DNA from: Roseburia zhanii
Lineage (GTDB): Bacteria > Bacillota > Clostridia > Lachnospirales > Lachnospiraceae
Assembly (NCBI RefSeq): GCF_014287635.1
Contig: NZ_JACOPH010000007.1
Span: forward strand, 113,722-177,721
Length of the DNA: 64,000 nt
Direction of reading: 5' to 3'
A program made the position numbers and the translations under genes. Below the pieces are notes generated by a model. That model was not told where the DNA came from. It did not search any database and worked only from the letters and a program-made list of their open reading frames with translations. Below are positions 1 through 8,356 of the stretch, one piece after another. Positions within the stretch are counted from its first letter, which is position 1. Every line of letters starts with the position of its first letter.

Positions 1-920
1 AAACCTTATCTTACCGCAGACATTGTCAGATGCAGAAAAGAAATATTACGGCAGCGATCATGTTGTCCGCATCACTCTGTCTGATGACTCCCCTGCTTTG
101 TCAGACTTCCCTGCAGCAGATCAGCGTAACAGAACAACTGATATACCAGATTACTACGATGCTGATGCTGTTAGCAGTCATGGGGATCTATCTATATACA
201 GAAACTTATTTTACAAGGGACTGGCTGTCAGATGATGAAAAAGGACAGGAGATCGGTGCAGTGAAAACATACCAGAAAGTCGTAAATTATGATTTCAAAA
301 AAGCACGAAGAAAAAGTTTTCTATGGGCAGCACCGGTACTGGCAGCTTCAGGTATCTGTATGATCTTAGATATGTGGGGGATGGCACTGATATTGATACC
401 GATTGGGATATTCCTGTTATTTCAGCATCGTATCGATTATGCATTAGCAAAAAGATCGGTGATACGTGAGATCCGTAAAGTATTTCCGGACTGGCTGATG
501 GAAGTGTCCCTGCTTTTGCAGACAGAAAATGTGGCTAATTCCATTCAAAAAAGTATTCCTTATGCTCCGTTGATCTTAAAAAGTGAATTAGAACTTTTAG
601 TGGAACGTATTGCAGTTACACCCGAATCAAACCTGCCATATTCGGAGTTCTTGCAGGAGTTTAGCATACCGGAAACCGCATCGGCAATGGGAATGCTCTA
701 TTCATTATCCGACGGCGGCGGTTCCGATGCAGGAGTACAGATTGAAGAAATACTGACAAGAAATGCACAATGGAAAAAAGATGCGGAAGAAATGGCAAAT
801 AAGGATAAATTAGGGAAGATGTATCTTTTGTTTTTACTTCCTGCATTATTAGGCGCATTGAAAATGGTTGTGGATATGACATTGATCTTATTTGCCTTTT
901 TTGGCGGAATACATGGATAG
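1..920 (+). CDS. TadC-like (type II secretion F family) membrane protein, 5' end outside window
   Basis: The reading frame is open to the left edge of the window, so the true start may lie upstream; the first ATG is at 30. The protein has two hydrophobic segments near the start, a hydrophobic pair around residues 95-135, a long cytoplasmic stretch beginning RKVFPDWLMEV, and a C-terminal hydrophobic pair ending in LILFAFFGGIHG. This is the layout of TadB/TadC inner-membrane platform proteins, which assemble Flp-type pili. The next gene starts 9 bases after its stop and all following genes run the same way, so it is the last platform gene of a Tad-like operon. Family membership is read from layout and local similarity only. 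It could be TadB rather than TadC. Confidence 0.7.
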   Translation, partial: TLSYRRHCQMQKRNITAAIMLSASLCLMTPLLCQTSLQQISVTEQLIYQITTMLMLLAVMGIYLYTETYFTRDWLSDDEKGQEIGAVKTYQKVVNYDFKKARRKSFLWAAPVLAASGICMILDMWGMALILIPIGIFLLFQHRIDYALAKRSVIREIRKVFPDWLMEVSLLLQTENVANSIQKSIPYAPLILKSELELLVERIAVTPESNLPYSEFLQEFSIPETASAMGMLYSLSDGGGSDAGVQIEEILTRNAQWKKDAEEMANKDKLGKMYLLFLLPALLGALKMVVDMTLILFAFFGGIHG

Positions 921-929
921 GAGGATGGC

Positions 930-1301
930 ATGAGTCAGGTGATAAAATCTTTTATGGGAGTATTTTTCCTGCTTTCCATGCTGCTTTTGGGCATTGGGAT
1001 ATTATCGGCACAGACAGATGTTGCAAATGCCCTGGATTATAAAGCAGACATAATTGCAGAGTTAGAAAACAGCAATTATAATGCCAAAGTCATGGAAGCC
1101 TGCATCAGACAGGCAAAAGAAAGCGGATATGAAGTGGAGATCACGACATATACACCCGAAAAGCAGACGGCAGTCTATACAACGGACAATGTATCAGACA
1201 CAACAGATGTGGTTATGGCAGAAGTGAAACTGACCTATCCGTACCGTATCGGATTTTTAAATGCAGTCACAGAGCATCAGGTGCGGGGATATGCGAGATA
1301 A
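930..1301 (+). CDS. Small pilin-like/TadE-like single-pass protein
   Basis: A 123-residue protein with one N-terminal hydrophobic helix (about residues 9-27) and a soluble remainder of mixed helix and strand character. The ribosome site GGAGG overlaps the stop of the TadC-like gene, so the two are probably translationally coupled. Position behind a Tad platform gene and the single membrane anchor suggest a minor pilin or TadE/F-like subunit. The family was not recognised from sequence motifs, so the role is an inference from context. Confidence 0.6.
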   Translation: MSQVIKSFMGVFFLLSMLLLGIGILSAQTDVANALDYKADIIAELENSNYNAKVMEACIRQAKESGYEVEITTYTPEKQTAVYTTDNVSDTTDVVMAEVKLTYPYRIGFLNAVTEHQVRGYAR

Positions 1302-1392
1302 AGGATGTTTCAATGGAACATTGCAACGTATATGCAAAGTGGCAATGGCAGGCTGTAATGAGAAGTATGTATCAATAGAAGGAGAACTGGAT

Positions 1393-1500
1393 ATGCAGAA
1401 TATCATAGAAGAATATGGTATGGCAGTTTTGTATGCCATGATGGGAACTGTGCTGCTTGCAGCATTAGGTAATTTATTGGCAGTTATATCAGCATTTTAG
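1393..1500 (+). CDS. 35-residue mini-pilin-like membrane peptide
   Basis: Starts at ATG 1393 behind GAAGGAGAA. It encodes MQNIIEEYGMAVL followed by a hydrophobic stretch to the end. The N-terminus shares the pattern M-x-x-(I/V)-(I/M)-(E/Q)-(E/Q)-Y-G with the next two genes (1516 and 1668), which points to one small family. The E-Y pair just before a membrane helix recalls mature Flp pilins, but there is no typical leader before it. It is probably a pilus subunit or a small membrane partner of the Tad machine; this is inference. Confidence 0.6.
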   Translation: MQNIIEEYGMAVLYAMMGTVLLAALGNLLAVISAF

Positions 1501-1515
1501 GAGAGGAGAAAAAAT

Positions 1516-1659
1516 ATGAATGAGATTATGGAGGAATATGGAAGTATGCTGATCGGAGTACCATTTGGACTTTTGATCATTGGATTGGCAGTCAGGCTGA
1601 TCTTTGTAGGGGAATCTTTGGGAAAAGTATTGTTTGTATTGGGAAATATGGCATGTTGA
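1516..1659 (+). CDS. 47-residue mini-pilin-like membrane peptide
   Basis: ATG 1516 follows a strong GGAGAGGAG ribosome site directly after the previous stop. The product begins MNEIMEEYGSMLIG and carries one hydrophobic helix (about residues 12-28) with a short basic and hydrophobic tail. It shares the EEYG start with its upstream and downstream neighbours. The next gene starts 8 bases later. It is likely a minor subunit of the Tad-like structure, with no recognised family. Confidence 0.6.
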   Translation: MNEIMEEYGSMLIGVPFGLLIIGLAVRLIFVGESLGKVLFVLGNMAC

Positions 1660-1667
1660 GGTGAAAA

Positions 1668-2138
1668 ATGAAAGAAGTTATGCAGCAGTATGGAAGTGCC
1701 GCCATAACCGTAGTGGCTGGATTACTATTGTTTGTATATATCTTTTGGCAGGCAGATGCAGGGGGAACGCATGGGCTGATGCAAATTTCGCAGAAAATGG
1801 CAGTATTAGAACAAAAAGATTATACAGATTATGCAGATGCAAAAGAAACAGCAGAGGTCATAAAACGGGCAAATCCGGTGATCACATTTCAGAATATAAA
1901 AGTAGTAACAGGAAAAAGTTATGCGATACAAGATCTTTTTTTAGGAGAAGATGCAGATGGAAATGAGGCAGAACTTAAGATTTTAGAGATCAAGGGTTCT
2001 AGAGTGGGGGAACAGAAAGTAATGAACGGAACAATCAATTTTATGCAACAGGGAAATTACCGTATATGGGTGCAGGCAACTGACAGAGAGGGGAAGGCTG
2101 CCCGAAACATTTTTACGATCCCAGTAGTATGCAGATAG
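1668..2138 (+). CDS. Pilin-like protein with EYG-type N-terminus and extracellular domain
   Basis: A 156-residue protein beginning MKEVMQQYGSAAITVVAG, the same start pattern as the two peptides before it, then one membrane helix (residues about 11-28). It continues with a soluble domain that is probably outside the cell; residues 70-156 look like a beta-rich domain. The longer ectodomain makes it a candidate adhesive or tip subunit of the assembly. No family name could be given. Confidence 0.6.
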   Translation: MKEVMQQYGSAAITVVAGLLLFVYIFWQADAGGTHGLMQISQKMAVLEQKDYTDYADAKETAEVIKRANPVITFQNIKVVTGKSYAIQDLFLGEDADGNEAELKILEIKGSRVGEQKVMNGTINFMQQGNYRIWVQATDREGKAARNIFTIPVVCR

Positions 2139-2148
2139 GAGATGAAGG

Positions 2149-2805
2149 ATGAAACAGACAGTATTTGGGGTAGTCTGTATGCTGGTCCTGACATTTCTTG
2201 CAGTCCTTTTTATGACGATCCATGGGAGAACCTTACGGCAGACAGAAACAGATCATGCATTGGGAGAAGCAATTGATGCTGCCATGTCAACTGTAATGGA
2301 AACAAAAATATATACAGTGGAAACAAAAGAGGAATTAGTTGCAGATTTTTTAGAGAGCCTGCTGATACAGATGAACAGCACTTCGGAAGTAGAAGTAGCA
2401 GTTTTAAATGCAGATGAGGAAAAAGGAATCCTTTCCATTGAGGTGACAGAACATTATACCCATCCGAACGGCAGTCGGGGAAATGTATCCGAAGTCAGAA
2501 CCGTGATCTTTGAAAAGGAAGAAGAAAAAGAAGCGGTAAAACATCAGGTGGAATTCTATCTTTCCGATGGAGTGGTGTACAAAAAATATGAACTGACAGA
2601 AGGGGAAGTATGCAGTATACCGGCGGTACCAAAGCAGAATGGGAGAAAGTTTGCAGGCTGGCAGTTTGTAATAGGCGGAAGTGGAATCGCAGGGGGAACA
2701 ACGGTGGTCTGTGCAGATGGAAATGTTACGAAAACAGTGCTTGCTTCGGGAGGGCTTCCTTATACAGTGGGAGAAGATACGAGGCTGGTGGCGGTGTTTG
2801 AATAG
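2149..2805 (+). CDS. Membrane-anchored protein with InlB/Flg_new-type repeat
   Basis: A 218-residue protein with an N-terminal signal-anchor (residues about 5-25), a middle alpha/beta region and a C-terminal part containing GRKFAGWQF and ending in LVAVFE. That is the pattern of a Listeria-Bacteroides (InlB B/Flg_new) repeat, a small beta fold of surface proteins. It starts 10 bases after the previous stop and belongs to the same operon. Similar repeats occur in the subtilase encoded next. Probable surface subunit of the Tad-like structure. Confidence 0.6.
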   Translation: MKQTVFGVVCMLVLTFLAVLFMTIHGRTLRQTETDHALGEAIDAAMSTVMETKIYTVETKEELVADFLESLLIQMNSTSEVEVAVLNADEEKGILSIEVTEHYTHPNGSRGNVSEVRTVIFEKEEEKEAVKHQVEFYLSDGVVYKKYELTEGEVCSIPAVPKQNGRKFAGWQFVIGGSGIAGGTTVVCADGNVTKTVLASGGLPYTVGEDTRLVAVFE

Positions 2806-2862
2806 TGGTTGGCTGGATTCATTTTAAGAAGATTTCCAGAGTACAAAAATATGGAGGGCACT

Positions 2863-5800
2863 ATGAAATATAATAGATTGATAGGGCAATATGTAAAGAA
2901 ATGTTTTGCCTGTGTTTTAGCCGCAGTCATATTTATGGACGGACAAGCAGGAAGTAGTATGGTTTATGCAGCAGGACGAAATACGGTTTTCGATGTTGGT
3001 ATACATGGGGAAGATATAAAGGGGAATATGGAAGCAGATATGAGTCTGGTGCAGACAGAAGAACCAGAAACAGCACTTGGTTTAGATCGTACCGATGACC
3101 TTATAAAAAGGGATCATGGAACAGACTGGCAGGCATTGAGTGATGAGGTTTTAAAAGGAGAAAATAAAAGAGGAGAGGTTCCGGCTGCAGAGGAAGTAAA
3201 GGAACAGGAGGATACCTCTCCTTACGTGATCGAGGTAGGAGATCTGGCATCGTTTGTACAGGCAGTCGGGGAAGTGAGCAGCAGTGATGATCTGGCATCT
3301 GCCTGTACCTTTACAAAAGATTCGGCAACGGCAGTCGCAAACGGGGAAGAACAGACGGCACAGCTTGTCGATCCATTCCAGAATAAGCGTCTGATCGTAA
3401 AGAGCCCACAGGGGTTTGATCCCCATGGGGCAGAAAGCATCATACAGGGATATGGACAGCTGTTTATCCTGACATACGCCACAGAAGAAGAAACAAAGTC
3501 GGCATATGAATCTTTACAGACAATCCCATATCTGACAGTGGAGCCGGATAGCGTGCTTGCAGCGGCAACAGCAGCAGGCGATGGCAGTTTGGCAGATACA
3601 GAGGATGAGATAGGAGAAACTGCGGATAACGCAGGAGAAGAACGGAAAAAGGAAGAAGAACAGACATCGGAAGAAGTGTCAGATATTGTCGGGGAAAGTG
3701 AGGATGGCAGTACCGGAGGAATACAGAAAACGCAGGAACAGAAGCCGGAGAGAATACTGGAAGAATCATCAGAAAAAGAGTCAGTTGGTGAGGGGGCAGA
3801 AACACAGGTGGAAGAACCAGCACCAGATGCTGTTGATGGGAGTTCATTGACAGATGTGGAAGATGGGCAGACAGATAAGTCGGGATCAGAAGATACGGTA
3901 ACGGACAAAACGGTAACGATAGAAAACGTAACAGAAAAGTCAGCAACAGCAGAAACTGCTGCGAATCTGAACACAGCAGGGCAGGAAAAGCACCGTATCA
4001 TAAGAGCCACACAGCAGCAGATCGAGGAAAAACATGCCGTCACAGTCGCAGTCCTTGATACCGGATATGACTTTGCAGGAGCATCGTCAGAACGGGTGGA
4101 ATGTGGTGTGGATGTTTCAGGCAGCGGGAACGCACAGGATGGTAACGGACATGGAACGTCAGTGGCAGATATTGTCCTTACTGCGACAGGGGAGGATATC
4201 TGTGTATTTCCGGTAAAAGTGGCAGATGAAAATGGACGGAGTTCCTCCCTGCGTCTTTACCTTGGCATGGAAGAAGCTTTGTATTACGGAGCATCTGTAG
4301 TAAATATCAGCATGAGTGCATACAGACCGGCGGACGGCAGCCTTGTGGCAGAGGAGATCACAAGGTTAAAGGAACAGGGCATTTTTGTGGTCACAGCCGC
4401 AGGAAATTATGGCGGTGATACGGCAGATTACGTGCCTGCAAATGTGCCGGATGCAGTTGTTGTGTCTGCAATCAATGAAAAGGATGAGGCAGATGCTTAT
4501 TCAAACCATGGAAGTACGGTGGACTACTGTGCATACGGTTCCGTCAATGCGAAAACATTAGATGGAGAGGAAGAAAACATATCCGGTACATCCGTATCGG
4601 CAGCCATTGTTTCTGCAGTCATTGCAGAAGAATGTCTTAAGGACATGGGTGCAGGCTATGATGCGGTCATAGAATCCTTAAATGCACAGGCAAAGGATCT
4701 CGGGGATACCGGAAGGGATGATGTCTATGGAATCGGAGCTATATATGCAGACCGCATCAATGGAAATGCAGAGGAAGAATGGAAAGGACTTACCGATGAA
4801 CTTTTAAACTGTGACTGGAAAAATATGAGTGATGAAGCGTTCAATTTAGTACTTGCCGGTACAGATAATATGCTGATCCGCTATTTTTTAGATCAACTTA
4901 CAGAAGCAGAAAAGGCAGAGCTTTTAGTAAGGGATACCCTGTTGACACATCAGAGCACAAATATTGCATATGATCCGGCAGAGGAAAAGACCGTAAGCAG
5001 GGAAACAGGGACTTTATATGAGTATCTGTACAGTCAGGATTTTTCAGAATACTACATCCAGAAAGATATATCAGGGCATGTATTAGGCGGGACGTATTAT
5101 ATGTATATCCGTGATAACAAGTTTTATACAGCTGCCCTTGATACCAGTAAAAATGGGACAAATGCCTATATTAAGGTCAAGTTTTATGGAGGTTCCGGCG
5201 GAAATCCGTTTACCAACCCACAAGTCAGCGTGAGTGCCACAAATGCAGGAGCCATTGATTTTTCATCTATGACGATCGAAGGCGTGAAAACTTTTGTAGA
5301 TGACAATGGACATGCCAATACCATAGGACAGCTCAATCTAAATGGGATCAAGGTTTTAAAACCGGTACACAGCAAGGCAACAGGCTATATGCGAGCCAAG
5401 AACGTGGCAGACCTGTTAGGAAATGGCATAGCCGGCACATGGTCAGGCGGTGTGACAGACTATGGAAAAAATACCTGCAGTGCAGAAAGTACAATGATCC
5501 ACCTTGCCATAGGATATGGAGATCTTGAGATGGACAAAAAGGATAAAGGAAAACAGGTTTATACTGTTAAAATCACAGAATATGGAGAATCAGAATGGAG
5601 CAGCTGGAGTGATTATGCAGTGACACAGAATGTTACCTGCAGTCAGGCAGGAAGCAAATACCGTACGCATTATAAAACATGTAAAAACTGTGGGGCGGTT
5701 ACCAGAACAGAAACAGATACAAAGAGCATCACACAGCTTGCTCATGCCTATACTTACCGTTATCAGGAGAATAATGGTGTGGAAAACGGAATGCGTTATC

Positions 5801-8223
5801 AGGAATGTACACGTTCGGATGCAGAATGTGGGAGAGGAAAGGATGTCAATGGGGAAACATGGCAGAAAGATTTTCAGTATTATCAGTATATAGGCTACCG
5901 TCTGATGGATACGGACGGAAATTATCCGGCAGACTATACAGCTGCGGACAACAAGTATTGTCTGCCGGGAGAACTGATCGGGGAATGTGGAACGGAAAAA
6001 TGGATTGCAGATATGCAGCGAAATGAATTTATGGCAGCATCGAATGCAGTGGAAAGCTATATGGTAAGTGTATCCGCAAATTCGATCAGGATGGATATCC
6101 CAAGAAAGCGTTACCATGTGGTATTTGATGGGAACGGTGCAACCAGCGGATCTACGGCAGGGCATACAAATATATGTGTTGGGAAGACATTTACATTGAA
6201 TAAGAATGGATTTAAGAAGACTGGCTATGATTTTATGGACTGGAGTCAAGGTAAAAATGACCATAATCTATATAAGAAGGATGGGGCAAAAATAAGTAAG
6301 GATCTGTCAACGACAAATGGAGAAACGATCACGCTATATGCTATCTGGGAGCCACATGTTTATAAGATCACACTGGATAATCAAGGGGCAGATAAAAGTG
6401 ATAAGGATACACCAGCGGTGTATGAAAAATATACTGAGGATTATTATCAGGATGAAACAGGAATCTTGGTTTTTCCGGATGGCAGAATCAATATTCCGGA
6501 AAAAACAGTAACAGATGATACACTGTTAAAGAAGCAGCGGAAACAGTTCTTTTTGGGATATTATACAAAAAAGAATTCATTTGGTGATCAGATGGTAAAG
6601 CCTGATGGTACACTGGTCGCAGACATGGCAGGGAAAGGAAACTACAGGTATTTTACATCTGATGCAACAGTCTATGCTGCATGGGAAGATATGTATGCCA
6701 TCCAGTATGACTTAAACCTTACCGATAAGGACATGGAGATCTTAAGCCATGACAACGATGGAAATGTGATCCCTAATCCGGTTACGGGACCGGAGATCAA
6801 GTGGAAACAGAAGGGAAAAGATATCACAATTAAATATGAGACAGTTTCCATTGCAAATGAAACATTTAAACCCATCTATCGTCTGATGGGATACAGCCTG
6901 ACACCGGAGATAACCAGCGAGGATGAGATTGTCCTGAGCGAAGAAAAGGATACTTATCATGTGACGGAGGAAAAGGATATCATCCTCTATGCACAGTGGG
7001 ATACCAGTTTTATGGTGACTTATATGGGAAATGAACAGACAGAGGGAAATGACTATCTGGATAAGGTGGAGGATGTGACAGAGGATTACCTGTTTTCCAA
7101 AAATGATAAGGAGGCCATCGAAGTACTGGAAAACGATGTAGACTATTTTATAAAAACAGTGGAAAGACCAACGATTGATATCGCAACAGGCAATGATGTA
7201 GATGAGGATGGAAACCCATACATGGAAACAGTACCGTATAGTTTTCAGGGATGGAGTATGTATGATGAAAAGAAAATGCAGGATGAAAATCTACAGTATG
7301 CATTAGAAGATAAGGAAAAAAGTAATTCTGAGCTGATATCTGAGGCAGCAAAGGTTTCACAGATGGAAACTGGAAAAGGTCTGACCTTTGGAAATCCGGC
7401 AGAAGAATATGGTACTTCGAACGCACCACACATGAGTACCCATGATCTGATCGCGGGCGGAAAAGGCGAAAGCCATGAGAATGCCCTGTTTGCCGATGCA
7501 GTCAAAGGGTATCTTGCAGAAGTGACGAAAATGCCGTATGTCAACATGTATGCGATCTGGGATGAATACCCGCAGATCACAGCCAGCGATATCTATCTGC
7601 CACTCTCCTATGCACAGGAAGGACGCATCACAGAGGAGTATCTGCTGGGATATGCAGTGGCAACCGATGAAGAATTAAAGAGCACATCCAATACCAAAGG
7701 GATCTTAAAACACGGGACAGACAGTGTGAACGGGACAGCATTTAAAGTCCTTGATTATCAGGCAAGCGAATTTTTAGGAGCAGGATCAGATATGGCAATG
7801 AGCATCACTTACCATGCCGAAGATGCCGTTGGGAATGTGACAGAAAAGATGGTCATGGTCCACCTTGCAGATACGACACCACAGCCGTATGAACCGGGAT
7901 ATGTGCGTTTCATATCAAAGGAGCATGAAGATACCTTAGAGGAAAACTCCATCTGGAGGAGCGGGGAGTATGCAGAAACACTTGCCGAAGTATTGAACAA
8001 CAGCAAGATAGGTGAAGAGTATACGACCGTCAGTCCGTTACAGCAGGCACTTGGAGTAAAACCGGTGAAGAAACCGGGAAGCGGGACATGGAAGCATATG
8101 GAACAGGTATGGAGGTTTACGCATGAGGAAGTGCTGGCAGTACAGGAATATATAGATGCAAACGGACTGTTTGGAAGTCAGGAAGGATTCCTTACGACTT
8201 TCGGACACTGCCGTGTACAGTAA
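2863..8223 (+). CDS. Giant secreted subtilisin-like serine protease (S8) with InlB-type repeats
   Basis: A 1786-residue protein. ATG 2863 is preferred because GGAGGG lies 5 bases before it; the ATG at 2851 has no such site. A signal peptide ends near VYAA. A Ser/Thr/Glu-rich linker is followed by a subtilase domain with all catalytic parts: Asp399 in VLDTG, His430 in NGHGTS, Asn515 in AAGN and Ser577 in SGTSVSAA. The rest has a Cys-containing region and InlB/Flg_new repeats (VVFDGNG, YAIWE, YAAWE, YAQWD). The C-terminus FGHCRVQ recurs in a relic near 10.57 kb. No LPxTG sorting signal is visible. Operon position suggests cleavage of pilus or surface substrates, which is inference. Confidence 0.85.
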   Translation: MKYNRLIGQYVKKCFACVLAAVIFMDGQAGSSMVYAAGRNTVFDVGIHGEDIKGNMEADMSLVQTEEPETALGLDRTDDLIKRDHGTDWQALSDEVLKGENKRGEVPAAEEVKEQEDTSPYVIEVGDLASFVQAVGEVSSSDDLASACTFTKDSATAVANGEEQTAQLVDPFQNKRLIVKSPQGFDPHGAESIIQGYGQLFILTYATEEETKSAYESLQTIPYLTVEPDSVLAAATAAGDGSLADTEDEIGETADNAGEERKKEEEQTSEEVSDIVGESEDGSTGGIQKTQEQKPERILEESSEKESVGEGAETQVEEPAPDAVDGSSLTDVEDGQTDKSGSEDTVTDKTVTIENVTEKSATAETAANLNTAGQEKHRIIRATQQQIEEKHAVTVAVLDTGYDFAGASSERVECGVDVSGSGNAQDGNGHGTSVADIVLTATGEDICVFPVKVADENGRSSSLRLYLGMEEALYYGASVVNISMSAYRPADGSLVAEEITRLKEQGIFVVTAAGNYGGDTADYVPANVPDAVVVSAINEKDEADAYSNHGSTVDYCAYGSVNAKTLDGEEENISGTSVSAAIVSAVIAEECLKDMGAGYDAVIESLNAQAKDLGDTGRDDVYGIGAIYADRINGNAEEEWKGLTDELLNCDWKNMSDEAFNLVLAGTDNMLIRYFLDQLTEAEKAELLVRDTLLTHQSTNIAYDPAEEKTVSRETGTLYEYLYSQDFSEYYIQKDISGHVLGGTYYMYIRDNKFYTAALDTSKNGTNAYIKVKFYGGSGGNPFTNPQVSVSATNAGAIDFSSMTIEGVKTFVDDNGHANTIGQLNLNGIKVLKPVHSKATGYMRAKNVADLLGNGIAGTWSGGVTDYGKNTCSAESTMIHLAIGYGDLEMDKKDKGKQVYTVKITEYGESEWSSWSDYAVTQNVTCSQAGSKYRTHYKTCKNCGAVTRTETDTKSITQLAHAYTYRYQENNGVENGMRYQECTRSDAECGRGKDVNGETWQKDFQYYQYIGYRLMDTDGNYPADYTAADNKYCLPGELIGECGTEKWIADMQRNEFMAASNAVESYMVSVSANSIRMDIPRKRYHVVFDGNGATSGSTAGHTNICVGKTFTLNKNGFKKTGYDFMDWSQGKNDHNLYKKDGAKISKDLSTTNGETITLYAIWEPHVYKITLDNQGADKSDKDTPAVYEKYTEDYYQDETGILVFPDGRINIPEKTVTDDTLLKKQRKQFFLGYYTKKNSFGDQMVKPDGTLVADMAGKGNYRYFTSDATVYAAWEDMYAIQYDLNLTDKDMEILSHDNDGNVIPNPVTGPEIKWKQKGKDITIKYETVSIANETFKPIYRLMGYSLTPEITSEDEIVLSEEKDTYHVTEEKDIILYAQWDTSFMVTYMGNEQTEGNDYLDKVEDVTEDYLFSKNDKEAIEVLENDVDYFIKTVERPTIDIATGNDVDEDGNPYMETVPYSFQGWSMYDEKKMQDENLQYALEDKEKSNSELISEAAKVSQMETGKGLTFGNPAEEYGTSNAPHMSTHDLIAGGKGESHENALFADAVKGYLAEVTKMPYVNMYAIWDEYPQITASDIYLPLSYAQEGRITEEYLLGYAVATDEELKSTSNTKGILKHGTDSVNGTAFKVLDYQASEFLGAGSDMAMSITYHAEDAVGNVTEKMVMVHLADTTPQPYEPGYVRFISKEHEDTLEENSIWRSGEYAETLAEVLNNSKIGEEYTTVSPLQQALGVKPVKKPGSGTWKHMEQVWRFTHEEVLAVQEYIDANGLFGSQEGFLTTFGHCRVQ

Positions 8224-8266
8224 AACAGGAGGATATCTGTATCATAATTAAAAATGATACAGACCG

Positions 8267-8293
8267 GTAAAGCAGCCATTTTGGCTGCTTTAC
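8267..8293 (+). terminator. Rho-independent terminator after the subtilase gene
   Basis: Perfect 12-base-pair hairpin (GTAAAGCAGCCA / TGGCTGCTTTAC) with a 3-base loop. It has only a weak T-rich tail, and a promoter begins directly behind it. Confidence 0.75.
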
Positions 8294-8322
8294 TTGTGTT
8301 CTGTCCAAGTGATAGATATAAT
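8294..8322 (+). promoter_or_regulatory. Probable sigma-A promoter for the BspA-like gene
   Basis: TTGTGT (8294-8299), a 17-base spacer, and a perfect TATAAT (8317-8322), placed directly behind the terminator and 34 bases before the next start codon. Confidence 0.6.
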
Positions 8323-8356
8323 AAAACAAAAGAAGAAACTACGGAGGGGGATGCAT

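Noticed and set aside
3222..4043. Minus-strand open frame of 273 codons opposite the subtilase linker
   Set aside because: Low-complexity Ser/Val-rich product that mirrors the Glu/Thr/Ser codons of the true gene.
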